This document shows, one piece after another, positions 55,301-62,170 of a stretch of 64,000 nucleotides of DNA. Position 1 is the stretch's first letter. Each line of letters opens with the position of its first letter. Source of the DNA: Spirochaetaceae bacterium (GTDB lineage: Bacteria > Myxococcota_A > UBA9160 > UBA4427); assembly GCA_020632655.1 (NCBI GenBank), contig JACKFD010000001.1:186001-250000 (forward strand). Direction: 5' to 3'. Below the pieces are notes generated by a model, which was given only the letters and a program-made list of their open reading frames with translations, made no database searches and was not told the DNA's origin. Both the position numbers and the translations under genes were made by a program.

Positions 55301-57259
55301 GGTCGTGGCGGCCTCGACGTCCTCGCCGAGCTGCCGATGCAGCTCGGCCTGACGCCGGAGTGTGTCGCTCTTCTCCGCGCCCGACTGGAGGCGGGCCAGT
55401 CGGCGTCGGGTGTCGATCTCGTCGCTCTGGAGCGAGAGCGTGGCCTCGAGCCCGGCGCGCTCGACGAGCGCGTCGCGCTCGCTCGGAGCGAGTCGGGTCC
55501 AGCGGACGGTCCAGGCGTGTGCGCCCTCGAGGTCCCCGCGCTCGCGGAGTCTCGGGATCGCGGCCCGGGCGAGCTCGCCCATCCGATCGGCGTCGTCGCA
55601 GTCGGTGGCCTCGCGCTCGCAGACCTCCAGCAGCAGGTCGGCGTCGTCGCATTGTTCGGCCACCCGACGCAGACCGGCCAGGGCGGTGGTGTTCGTCGCG
55701 TCGAGGGCGAGGGCGGACTCGAAGTGCGCGCGCGCGGCCTCGACGTCGTCGTCCTGCTCGAGCAGGAGATGGCCGAGTCGCGCGGCGAGGCCGCTGCGTC
55801 GCGTCTCGTCCGACGCTTCGAGGGCCGTCTCGAGCAGCGCACGCAGGGCGGACCAATCCTCCTGCTTGCGATGGATGCGTTCGAGGGCGGCGAGTGCCTT
55901 CGGCTCGTCGGGCTCGAGATCGAAGGCGCGTCGCCAGGTCGAGACCGCCGTCTCGGCGTCGGTCAGGTCCTGCTCCTGGAGCGCGGCGAGCTCGCGCAGG
56001 TCCGCGGCGCGGATCGCCACCGGTGCACCGTCGAGCGCGGTCAGCGTCTCGAGCACCTCGGCCAGCTCGCGCTTCGCGTCCGACTCGCGAAGCAGCCGGG
56101 CGTGGAGGCGCAGGACCTGCTCGTCGTGTCCCCCCGGTCGGTTGGCTGCGCGTCGTACGGCGGTGAGCGCCTGGGCGATCCGGCCCTGGTGCGCGTGCAG
56201 CGTCGCGGCTTCGACCAGCGCCCCGCGCGGCGCCTTCTCGCCCGGCAGCGCCATCAACGCGTCGAGCGCGCGAAGCAGCGCCGCCTCGTCGCCCTCCGCC
56301 CGCTCGATGTCCGCCGTTGCCAGCAGCACGGAAGGCTCGTCCGGCGCGAGCTCGCGCGCGCGCTCGAGCCAGGCGCGGGCCGCGGGGCGCGAGCCGAGAT
56401 GGTTCAGCTGGATCTGACTCGCCTCGACGGCGATCGCGGCGCGATGGCGCGCGCCCGAAGCGAGGTCGAAGCGCGACTCGAGCAGCTCGGAGACCGCCTC
56501 CCAGTCCTCCCGCTCGGTGGCCAGCAGGAGCGCCCACTCGACGGCCGGCGACTGGAAGGGATCATCGACGAGCGCCGCCTCGAAGCAGGCGCGCGCCCGC
56601 TCGCGATCCTCGAGCGGTCCCATGCAGAGCCCGCCGAGCGCGATCCAGACGGGCGCCCGTTCGGGTCCGCGCAGGCGCTCGGCGAGTCGGCGCAGGGTCG
56701 CTGCGGCGTCTTCGAAGCGACCGGCCTCGCGATGGATCTCCGCCAGGCCTTCCAGCGCGGGCGGAAAGCTCTCGTCACATTCGAGCGCACGTTCGAAGGC
56801 GCGGCGCGCCTCCTCGCGGTCGCCGAGCTGGCGCAGCCACGTGCGCCCGAGCTCCGACTCGAAGCCGGCGCGCTCGTAGGGCGGCATCGGGGTCGCGCCC
56901 TCGAGCTCCGCGATCTGCAGCACGAGATCCCATTGCTGGCGCCGCTCGTGGATGCCGCGCAGCTGTCGCAGGGCGGGGCGATGGGTCGGATCGAGACGCG
57001 CGAGCGACCAGTAGGTCTCGACCGCCGCGTCGAGGTCGAGCACGCGCTCTTCGAGGAGCTGGCCGAGGCGCAGCAGCAGGGGAGCCTGGCGGTCGACGTC
57101 GCCCGCGACGGTCGGGGCCGCGAGCCGCGCGCGGTAGAGCGCGCAGAGCGCATCCCAGTCGCCTTCGAGGAAGAAGTGCTCCTCGAGCGCTTCGAAGGCG
57201 CGGCGATCGTCCGGGTTGGCTGCGAAGATCTTCTGCTGGGCGTCGAGACCTGTGCTCAA
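49340..57259 (-). CDS. Giant TPR-repeat protein (2,639 residues)
   Basis: 2,639 residues, about 290 kDa, made nearly entirely of TPR-like helical hairpins in long supra-repeats with D/E-W-x-A-L/V and A-x-x-x-Y/F-E-x-A-L-x-L-x-P motifs (for example EEHFFLEGDWDALCALYRA; ARRAFERALECDESFPPALE). No signal peptide, membrane helix or enzyme motif is visible, so it should be cytoplasmic or associate through partners. The single unbroken frame over 7.9 kb with few rare features is itself strong evidence for coding. TTG start at 57259; GAGAGG upstream is a modest ribosome binding site. Such large TPR proteins are typical of Myxococcota-like genomes. It sits beside lpxC, the kinase and a PilZ protein. 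Function unknown. Confidence 0.9.
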   Translation of the reverse strand: MSTGLDAQQKIFAANPDDRRAFEALEEHFFLEGDWDALCALYRARLAAPTVAGDVDRQAPLLLRLGQLLEERVLDLDAAVETYWSLARLDPTHRPALRQLRGIHERRQQWDLVLQIAELEGATPMPPYERAGFESELGRTWLRQLGDREEARRAFERALECDESFPPALEGLAEIHREAGRFEDAAATLRRLAERLRGPERAPVWIALGGLCMGPLEDRERARACFEAALVDDPFQSPAVEWALLLATEREDWEAVSELLESRFDLASGARHRAAIAVEASQIQLNHLGSRPAARAWLERARELAPDEPSVLLATADIERAEGDEAALLRALDALMALPGEKAPRGALVEAATLHAHQGRIAQALTAVRRAANRPGGHDEQVLRLHARLLRESDAKRELAEVLETLTALDGAPVAIRAADLRELAALQEQDLTDAETAVSTWRRAFDLEPDEPKALAALERIHRKQEDWSALRALLETALEASDETRRSGLAARLGHLLLEQDDDVEAARAHFESALALDATNTTALAGLRRVAEQCDDADLLLEVCEREATDCDDADRMGELARAAIPRLRERGDLEGAHAWTVRWTRLAPSERDALVERAGLEATLSLQSDEIDTRRRLARLQSGAEKSDTLRRQAELHRQLGEDVEAATTLELALEATPDALEIRRELCETWRRLDRPQDLARGLRELADALPAEERCAPLEELAALLEDPIGDLEAAIVVRWRLVEESAAPPEATLRLERLLEMAGRHAELARLLDTRRAALGDETAEAFELDQRRAALLLDSLGHWEDAAAILRRLHERHPDDEAILDQLERALRAGDDARGLCDLLEQRADWASDATRRVALELERAALLEEALGEPMSACALYERIARDSGDEAATRLANERLEALLEGNGCWERLRALLVERLPTLSSDRQLGERERIASICRDRLQDLAGCAEQLEAIAGLVTDRVHVWQQLQEIYAHELDRPADWLRVVEAELEAGPQPAREIGLRVGAARLLLDDARRPDGRDSGEAHLHYERVVALAPTHAEAVEVLAHHYAHTDRPRSVAGVLEGRLEHLPEPNGAEADAIRLSLGRLYAETLGDDDRARLHLEAAHPRLGSTSELAEPLAAVYERIGDDTALARLCENVIDTAESDETVTPWRVRLAAAEHRAGRLDRATAAYQAVLRRTPNDREIEDALIAIHRETGAHDALVALLEKRLPYASEDESIALRLELAEIHAEGRDDEAAALDELMRVVEAHPYRRDALDPAIALAERVGPTKRLLDLLDMALTQPYPAAERARHLERRGELLAGAFDRPEQAVASFREAVSLDRRLEAARRGLRAQLERLERWPAVLDCLFLEASEAEPGARVALLEQAAEIASSRLGPDSSLPWLTRLRKERPEDPELLARIAAVHRQAGRFEAALRALDEQLDRTEDESARFDLELTRAHLLERDLHAPGRAILAYQRALELCPGDREPILAELDRLYDLAGRPAARARILEARLEARAQADADEATIELRQTLASLYCVDLSDPESALPHLLRNVAASRGDVHEELRHLGALDAALRACARHDAWVRAAERQLELVESNEELARRTPEEYRAFLREELARVWDRELGNPDRALAHLTPLADASLDDVAARRIERRLHDLLRRSGRRVELARRLGTQLATRDGEPREWLELARLREETLHDLDGARAAFARAESDPELRREAIRGLRRCAERLRDWEGLALALEAGLDDDGDRTERAGLARKLGDVCWHRLAQGDRAARAYERALELAPRDRRALRTLIQVEESAGRSERVVELYRRELSLLDANPEDRERRFDVWLRIASLHRADPERRAEAIEAYCEAASIETLPAPDELALARLYAAGGDAVRHAETLGRWCDREDSAARIDDHLELARALLAADDARAALARAERAAEVAPAHAEAWTLVATLTRDAGDAERAADAWERAAEHSPASRGARHLVDAAACLDPSDGERAMALLERAVELDPGLLSGHVALTRVASVRSAHALAERSADAALELARAEGLEDDVRLDVAVLGGRAAQILGHREASRRLFACALEIDPDQVEALEGVAAAHFADGDHRAARVVLERRIDLPGENPQLARQLAMIARGLEAEDHLDAAWARYEEALGLEPALEEAHEGLVRVHERASRPEEALAALERWCDEGPEPELLATQAIRAAEHALALEDVDRARDNLDRATRAAPRSAEAWSMRCDLAAEHESEDATRRLCAEALDSVAPGPIAAKIALRAARLAEAAGRDDEALARYAESARWDPRCSEAALSESRLVRRAGDWLEADSVLERFLDAHPDPTSPTLAHVHLERGRLLSGPLEDVDRAIEAYERALALQPELAVARTSLGKLLAHAPDRWREALAVHRTILESSPTTASSLRALAQIAEQRGARELAGAGLAILHALGLASPQEAEAAPARLGFAIHPGPPMDSPDSERLRRLAHQLAEELAPVLATLAPDGPAPGEAALAGHDAPIVEAGRVLLGLEDELTARGLSQLSSEDRRALFLSIAALFLDPGGNGGDPRFHDPLDQALGRWTRRKVRRVVEETSIEAIEAIDFEAWGDELRTLAAAQAVDRGAASLRDVLRALVLLNGDAELRPHFDQADLGALAVASEPARRLLIRVTTLLCERLEAGR

Positions 57260-57408
57260 GCGTGCCTCTCGTGGGATCCGGTCGTCGCGGGGCTTCGGGC
57301 ATTCTCCGGACGCCTCTATCGACCGTCCGCGCGCCGGCCTTGAACGCGGATTTCACTTGGCGATCCGGTGGGATCGGGGTCCGAGTCGCGGGCGGGAGGA
57401 GGGCCGGG

Positions 57409-57861
57409 TTGGAACGCATTCGCGAGGCCGGCGAGGGGGACCTCGAGCCGCTGGCCGGGCTCGTGGCGCAGGCGTGGCCCGAGGACGGATGGAGCCGACG
57501 CAGCCTCGCGGCGGCGTTGACCGTGCCGGGGGCGCGGGCGCGGGTGGCCGTCGATGCGGCGGACCGGTTGTGTGGCTTCGTGCTCGCGCGACGTGTGGCG
57601 GATCTGCTGGAGATCGACCTGGTCGGCGTCGCGGTCGCCTGGCGGCGCCGGGGTGTCGCCCGCCGACTGCTGGTGGCGTTGCTTGCGGAGGAGGCGAGTG
57701 GCCTCGGCGAGGCGCGACTCGAGCTCGCCGCGGGCAACGCGCCGGCGCGCGCCCTCTACGAGGGCCTCGGATTCGTGGTCGTCGGGAGGCGATCACGCTA
57801 TTACCCCGGCGGCGACGACGCGCTGCTGCTGTCGTGGCCGGCCCCCGCCTCGACGACGTAG
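57409..57861 (+). CDS. rimI: Ribosomal-protein alanine N-acetyltransferase-like GNAT
   Basis: 150 residues, GNAT fold. RimI-type features: LEIDLVGVAVAWRRRGVARRLL (acetyl-CoA loop R-x-x-G-x-A), LEVAAGNAPARALYEGLGF-like segment and the YYPGGDDALLLSW ending. RimI acetylates the N-terminus of ribosomal protein S18, and homologues can be broader. TTG start at 57409 with GGGAGGAGGG 8 bp before. It diverges from the giant TPR gene (149 bp) and lies 77 bp before pyrK. Confidence 0.85.
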   Translation: MERIREAGEGDLEPLAGLVAQAWPEDGWSRRSLAAALTVPGARARVAVDAADRLCGFVLARRVADLLEIDLVGVAVAWRRRGVARRLLVALLAEEASGLGEARLELAAGNAPARALYEGLGFVVVGRRSRYYPGGDDALLLSWPAPASTT

Positions 57862-57938
57862 CGCGCGGGCGTCCGCCGGGTCGATCCCCGCATCCGGCGG
57901 GCCGCGGACGTCGGGGCCGCGACTTCCAGGGAGGACGC

Positions 57939-58814
57939 TTGTCCGCGACCACCACCGGCATCGAGTCACGAAGTGCTCCCCTGCGGACGCGGGCACGCGT
58001 GATCTCGAACGAGCCCGACGGTCGGGGACGCACGCTGCGCCTCGCCGTGCCCGGTTGGCCGGGCGCGATTCCGGGCCAGTTCCTGATGCTCGGGCCGGGA
58101 GCGGAGGCGGGGGTGGCGCGGCGGGATCCGCTGTTGCCGCGTCCGATGGCGGTCTACCGGGACCTGGGGGTCGTCTCGGGGGCGGCCGAGCCCTCGATCG
58201 AGGTGCTCTATCGCGTGGTCGGGCGCGGGACGACGCTGATCTCCGAGGCGCAGCCGGGGCAGTCGATTCCCCTCGTCGGCCCCCTCGGTCGCGGCTTTCC
58301 CGTCGCGCCGGGTCCGGGGCTCGCGCTGCTCGTCGGTGGCGGCACCGGCATCGCCTCGCTCTACGAGCTCGCCCGGGCGTTGCTTCGCGCGGGGCGGCCC
58401 GTGCTCGTCCTGCTCGGCGCGCGGAGCCAGGACGACCTGATCGGGCGCCGGGACTTCGAGGCGCTCGATCTCGAGCTCGTCTGCGCGACGGAAGACGGGA
58501 GCCACGGCGTTGCGGGCCGCGTGACCGAGCCGCTGGCCGAGCGGCTCCGGCGGGCGGTCGGCGAGGCGTCGGGTGCCTCGCGGGCGGGGATCGAGGTCTT
58601 CGCCGTGGGGCCGACGCCGATGATGCGGGCGTGCGCCGGGATTGCGGCGGAGCTGGGCGTCCGATGCCTGGTCTCGCTCGAGAATCCGATGGCCTGCGGC
58701 TTCGGCGTCTGTCTAGGCTGTGCCGCGCCGCGGGCCGAGGGGGGCTTCTCGCTGGTGTGTCGGGCGGGGCCCGTCTTCGATGCGCGCGAGATCGCCTGGG
58801 AGGGGCTGCCGTGA
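57939..58814 (+). CDS. pyrK: Dihydroorotate dehydrogenase electron-transfer subunit
   Basis: 291 residues. FAD-binding barrel (PGQFLMLGPG; RPMAVYR), NAD-binding GGGTGIASLYELARALL, and a C-terminal [2Fe-2S] region CGFGVCLGCAAP with a further Cys in FSLVCR. It passes electrons from PyrD to NAD+. TTG start at 57939 with AGGGAGGAC upstream. The stop overlaps the pyrD GTG start (GTGA), as expected for subunits of one enzyme. Confidence 0.95.
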   Translation: MSATTTGIESRSAPLRTRARVISNEPDGRGRTLRLAVPGWPGAIPGQFLMLGPGAEAGVARRDPLLPRPMAVYRDLGVVSGAAEPSIEVLYRVVGRGTTLISEAQPGQSIPLVGPLGRGFPVAPGPGLALLVGGGTGIASLYELARALLRAGRPVLVLLGARSQDDLIGRRDFEALDLELVCATEDGSHGVAGRVTEPLAERLRRAVGEASGASRAGIEVFAVGPTPMMRACAGIAAELGVRCLVSLENPMACGFGVCLGCAAPRAEGGFSLVCRAGPVFDAREIAWEGLP

Positions 58815-59761
58815 GCGGGGCGGAGACGCCGGGCGGCGCGGCAGGCGTCGACGAGCGGGTCGTGCTGGCGGGCATCCCGCTGCGCAACGCGGTGCTCACG
58901 GCCTCGGGCACCTTCGGCTACGGCACCGAGTTTGCGCCCTTCCTCGATCTCACGCAGATCGGTGGCTTCGTCGCCAAGAGCCTGACCCTCGAGCCACGCT
59001 TCGGGAATCCCCCGCCGCGGATCGCCGAGACCCCGGCCGGCATGCTGAACGCCATCAGCATCGAGAACGTCGGCGTGCGCGCCTTCCTCGAGGAGAAGCT
59101 GCCCGCGCTGCCCGAGGGCGTGGTCGTGATCGCGAGCGCCTTCGGCACGGCGCCGGAGGTCTACGCCGAGCTCGTGGCCCGCGTGTCGGCCCATCCGCGC
59201 ATCGCCGGCGTCGAGATCAACGCCTCCTGCCCCCACGTGAAGGCCGGCGGCATCGAGTTCGGCCAGGATCCGAAGCTGCTGGCCGAGCTGGTGCGGACGG
59301 TCCGCGCGGCGACGCAGGGCCCGCTGCTCGTGAAGCTCTCGCCGAACGTGACGCGGATCGCCGACATGGCCAGGGTCTGCGAGGCCGAGGGCGCCGACGG
59401 GATCACGCTGATCAACGCCGTGCAGGCCATGGAGGTCGACGTCGAGCGCCGTCGCCCCGTGCTCTCGAACATCCTGGGCGGCCTCTCGGGACCGGCGATC
59501 CGCCCGATCGCCCTGCGCATGGTCTGGCAGGCCGCGCAGGCCGTGAAGATCCCGATCTGCGGGGTGGGGGGGATCACGGACGCGAGCGACGCCGTGAAGT
59601 TCCTGCTCTGCGGCGCCACCGCGGTCCAGGTCGGCACCACCAACTACCTGGATCCCGGCGCCGCCGCGGCGATCGCGCGGGGAATCGCCGACTACGCCCA
59701 GCGGCACGGCTTCGCCCGGGTCGCCGACCTGACCGGCGCCCTCGACGCGCGGCGCGGCTAG
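58811..59761 (+). CDS. pyrD: Dihydroorotate dehydrogenase, class 1B catalytic subunit
   Basis: 316 residues, FMN TIM barrel. Class 1B markers: GTFGYGTEF, NAISIENVGV, the catalytic Cys in EINASCPHVKAGGIEFG, KLSPNVT, INAVQAM, LSNILGGLSGPAIRP and GVGGITDASDAVKFLLCGA. Oxidises dihydroorotate to orotate in pyrimidine synthesis with NAD+ as acceptor through PyrK. GTG start overlaps the pyrK stop. A GC hairpin (59779-59793) follows the stop. Confidence 0.97.
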   Translation: MSGAETPGGAAGVDERVVLAGIPLRNAVLTASGTFGYGTEFAPFLDLTQIGGFVAKSLTLEPRFGNPPPRIAETPAGMLNAISIENVGVRAFLEEKLPALPEGVVVIASAFGTAPEVYAELVARVSAHPRIAGVEINASCPHVKAGGIEFGQDPKLLAELVRTVRAATQGPLLVKLSPNVTRIADMARVCEAEGADGITLINAVQAMEVDVERRRPVLSNILGGLSGPAIRPIALRMVWQAAQAVKIPICGVGGITDASDAVKFLLCGATAVQVGTTNYLDPGAAAAIARGIADYAQRHGFARVADLTGALDARRG

Positions 59762-59857
59762 CCCCGCTCCCGGCGGGCACCCGGCGCCCGGGTCGGGCGG
59801 GGCGCATGGCCCCGGCCGAGGGCCCGGTCCGGGTGGGTGCGGGGGCCACCCCTCCCG

Positions 59858-59884
59858 TTGCCATCGTCCCGAGTTTCATTTAAT
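59858..59884 (+). promoter_or_regulatory. Candidate sigma70 promoter of the rimP-nusA-infB operon
   Basis: TTGCCA (-35, 59858-59863) and TTTAAT (-10, 59879-59884), five of six matches each, with a 15-bp spacer (short). It sits in the only A+T-rich patch for kilobases. A transcript from about 59890 would carry a leader over 200 nt long. Confidence 0.5.
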
Positions 59885-59968
59885 TTGCGCGGGCTTTCGG
59901 GGACTTCCGGTCGCCGGAGCAAAAGCTTTTCGGGTCGGATGGTCCGTGTGGGTCGGGGTGTCGACGAA

Positions 59969-60001
59969 GCCCCGCCCGGCTCCCCTGGGAGTGCGCGGGG
60001 C
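59969..60001 (+). promoter_or_regulatory. Leader stem-loop in the rimP 5' region
   Basis: GCCCCGC at 59969-59975 pairs with GCGGGGC at 59995-60001, enclosing a smaller CTCCC/GGGAG hairpin. It ends 15 bases before the terminator-like hairpin at 60017, so it could act as an upstream element of an attenuator. Confidence 0.45.
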
Positions 60002-60016
60002 ATCCGAAGCCACCGG

Positions 60017-60047
60017 AAAAGCGGGCGATTCGTCCGCTTTTTTTTTT
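60017..60047 (+). terminator. Intrinsic terminator-like hairpin before rimP (possible attenuator)
   Basis: AAAAGCGG and CCGCTTTT form the base of a stem that can extend to about 10-12 pairs around GATTC, followed directly by a run of ten T (60038-60047). It is the only hairpin plus T-run of this quality in the window. Its place about 60 bp before the likely rimP start, downstream of a promoter candidate, fits attenuation; it might simply terminate pyrD transcripts. Confidence 0.75.
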
Positions 60048-60065
60048 GGCCCGACGCGTCGGGCC
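60048..60065. repeat. Perfect 18-bp palindrome adjoining the terminator
   Basis: GGCCCGACGCGTCGGGCC, perfect over 18 bp, directly after the T-run. As RNA it would form a second hairpin, or as DNA a binding site for a dimeric regulator. Confidence 0.85.
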
Positions 60066-60129
60066 GCGAGTTCGAGAGAGACACGAGCGAGAGGGGGCAG
60101 ACCAGATCTACCGGGACATTCCGGAGCCG

Positions 60130-60618
60130 TTGCGTGCGTTGATCGAGCCGGTCGTCGAGGAGCACGACTGCGAGCTCGTCGACGTCGCCGTCGGTCGCAG
60201 CAGCGGCCAGGGGCTGCTCCGGATCGTCGTGGACAACCGGGCGGGAGACGGGCGCGTGCCGATCGAGCGGTGCGCGGCGATCTCGCGGGAGGTCGGGACG
60301 CTGCTCGATGCCGCGGACCTGATGCCCGGGGCCTACTCGCTCGAGGTGACGTCGCCGGGGCTCGATCGGGTGCTCGGGCGCGAGAAGGATTTCCGGGCGG
60401 CGGTCGGACAGGAAGTGAAGCTCGAGACGAGGCGCCCGATCGAGGGGCGGAAGCGCTACCGGGGACGACTCACGGCCTGCGAGGCCGGGGCGCTGACGAT
60501 GATGGTGGACGGGGTCGAGGCTGCGATCCCCTTCGACGAGGTCGAGAAGGCAAACACGATCTATCAGTTCACGCGCGCCGACTTCGCCAAGGGGTCGCGA
60601 CGCGGCGGTCCGCGGTAG
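60130..60618 (+). CDS. rimP: Ribosome maturation factor RimP
   Basis: About 162-170 residues. N-terminal domain with LIEPVVEEHDCELVDVAV, LRIVVDN and CAAISREVGTLLD, followed by YSLEVTSPGLDRVL (the P-G-L-D-R signature) and the SH3-like C-terminal domain. Assists 30S assembly and is typically the first gene of rimP-nusA-infB. The start is uncertain: TTG at 60130 is the first canonical codon near the conserved region (GGAG 3 bp upstream). The best-placed ribosome binding site, GAGGGGG at 60091-60097, lies 8 bp before an ATC at 60106, which would give the length usual in other RimPs. TTG at 60046 has no ribosome binding site. Confidence 0.9.
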   Translation: MRALIEPVVEEHDCELVDVAVGRSSGQGLLRIVVDNRAGDGRVPIERCAAISREVGTLLDAADLMPGAYSLEVTSPGLDRVLGREKDFRAAVGQEVKLETRRPIEGRKRYRGRLTACEAGALTMMVDGVEAAIPFDEVEKANTIYQFTRADFAKGSRRGGPR

Positions 60619-60662
60619 CCGATGGCGCGCGGGGCGGGACGGACTGGGGCGGTGGAACCGAG

Positions 60663-62060
60663 ATGATTGGAATGAATCTCAAGCGCGAGATCGATCAGAT
60701 CGCCAAGGACAAGGGCATCGATTCGACCGAGATCACCGGCGCCCTCGAAGAGGCGATGCGCCAGGCCGCGCGCAAGCGCTTCGGCCAGGACAAGGAGATC
60801 GAGGCCCGGTACAACGACGAGATCGGCGAGGTCGAGCTCTTCGAGTTCCGCGAGGTGGTCGACGAGATCACGGATCCCGAGACCCAGATCCTGATCGCCG
60901 AAGCACGACGCGACTACGACCCCGAGGTCGAGATCGGCGACGAGATCGGCGTCAAGCTCGATACCTCGGACTTCGGTCGCATCCTCGCCCAGGCCGCCAA
61001 GCAGGTCATCATCCAGCGCATCCGCGACGCCGAGCGCGACAACACCTTCGAGGAGTACCGCGACCGCGAGGGCGAGATCGTCAACGGCATCGTCCGCCGC
61101 TTCGAGAAGGGCGCGATCATCGTCGACCTCGGCCGCGCCGAGGCCGTGATCCCGCCGAAGGAGCAGGTGCCGCGGGAGAGCTATCGCCCGGGCGACCGCG
61201 TACGCGCCTACGTCGTCGAAGTGAGCAAGGTCGCCAAGGGCCCGCAGATCATCCTCTCGCGCGCATCGATCGACTTCCTGACGAAGCTCTTCGAGCAGGA
61301 AGTGCCCGAGATGTACGAGAAGATCGTCTCGATCGAGTCGGCGGCGCGCGAGCCCGGCGGCCGCTCGAAGATCGCCGTCGTCTCCCGCGACAGCGACGTC
61401 GACCCCGTCGGCGCCTGCGTCGGCATGAAGGGCAGCCGTGTGCAGGCCGTCGTCCAGGAGCTGCGTGGCGAGCGCATCGACATCGTCCCCTGGAGCCCGG
61501 ACGCCGCGCGCTACGTCTGCAGCGCGCTCTCCCCGGCCCAGGTCTCGAAGGTCATCATCGACGAGCAGCAGAAGTCGATGGACGTGATCGTCCCCGACGA
61601 CCAGCTCTCCCTCGCGATCGGGCGCCGCGGACAGAACGTGCGCCTCGCCGTGCAGCTCACGGGCTGGCGGATCGACATCAAGAGCGAGACGAAGATGCGC
61701 GAGATCGCCGAGTGGCTGTCGCAGGCGGTCTCCGCCGTCGACGGCTGTGGCGATCCCGAGGCCGACCTGCTGCTGCAGCAGGGCATCACGTCCCTCGAGG
61801 ACCTGGCGGAGTGCGCGGTCGAGGTGTTGACGGCGCTGCCCGGGATCGACGAGGCCGGGGCAGGTCGCATCAAGGCGAAGGCCGCCGAGCTCGTCTCGGT
61901 CAAGGCCGCCGCCGACGAGGAGCGCGCGCGCCGGGAGGCCGAGGAGGATGCGCGGCGACGGGCCGAGACCGAGTCGGCGGTGGTGGCCCCGGCGGCCCAG
62001 GCGGCGAGTGGCGAGAACCCGCAGCCCCCGAGCGGGCCGGCCGCGGATCGTCGCGACTGA
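60663..62060 (+). CDS. nusA: Transcription termination/antitermination factor NusA
   Basis: 465 residues. N-terminal RNA polymerase-binding domain (MNLKREIDQIAKDKGI; REVVDEITDPETQI), S1 domain (GIVRRFEKGAIIVDLGRAEAVIP), two KH domains (GACVGMKGSRVQAVVQELRGERIDI; LSLAIGRRGQNVRLAVQLTG), then one helix-hairpin-helix AR-like repeat (GITSLEDLAECAVEVLTALPGIDEAGAGRI) and a 65-residue Ala/Glu-rich tail. Start ATG at 60663 (second ATG at 60672 is possible). 44 bp after rimP. Confidence 0.97.
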   Translation: MIGMNLKREIDQIAKDKGIDSTEITGALEEAMRQAARKRFGQDKEIEARYNDEIGEVELFEFREVVDEITDPETQILIAEARRDYDPEVEIGDEIGVKLDTSDFGRILAQAAKQVIIQRIRDAERDNTFEEYRDREGEIVNGIVRRFEKGAIIVDLGRAEAVIPPKEQVPRESYRPGDRVRAYVVEVSKVAKGPQIILSRASIDFLTKLFEQEVPEMYEKIVSIESAAREPGGRSKIAVVSRDSDVDPVGACVGMKGSRVQAVVQELRGERIDIVPWSPDAARYVCSALSPAQVSKVIIDEQQKSMDVIVPDDQLSLAIGRRGQNVRLAVQLTGWRIDIKSETKMREIAEWLSQAVSAVDGCGDPEADLLLQQGITSLEDLAECAVEVLTALPGIDEAGAGRIKAKAAELVSVKAAADEERARREAEEDARRRAETESAVVAPAAQAASGENPQPPSGPAADRRD

Positions 62061-62170
62061 GAATCGGAGCGCGCCGCAAGCGCGATCGAGCAGAGCAGCG
62101 AACAGCGAGTCGGGTGGAGCGTCGGGTGATCGCGACGAGCGCAAGTCCGGCGGGAACGACGCAGGGATAG

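Larger units (their letters stand above)
59762..60129 (+). other. pyrD-rimP intergenic region and structured leader
   Basis: 368 bp between pyrD and rimP. In order: GC hairpins after pyrD (ACCCGG/CCGGGT at 59779-59793), an unusually A+T-rich patch (59873-59886) with a promoter candidate, a stem-loop (59969-60001), a terminator-like hairpin with a T-run (60017-60047) and an 18-bp palindrome (60048-60065). A GAGGGGG ribosome-binding sequence lies at 60091-60097. No convincing leader-peptide gene. Confidence 0.7.

Noticed and set aside
49448..57343. A plus-strand open frame of about 2,630 codons opposite the giant TPR gene
   Set aside because: It is the antisense shadow of the TPR gene: its translation is Arg/Glu/Leu/Val-rich with no domain, while the minus strand shows clear TPR motifs. 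High GC keeps antisense frames open.
59837..60142. A 101-codon frame as a leader peptide for the rimP operon
   Set aside because: It crosses the promoter candidate, hairpin and rimP start, has no ribosome binding site, and its translation is low-complexity Arg/Ser/Gly.
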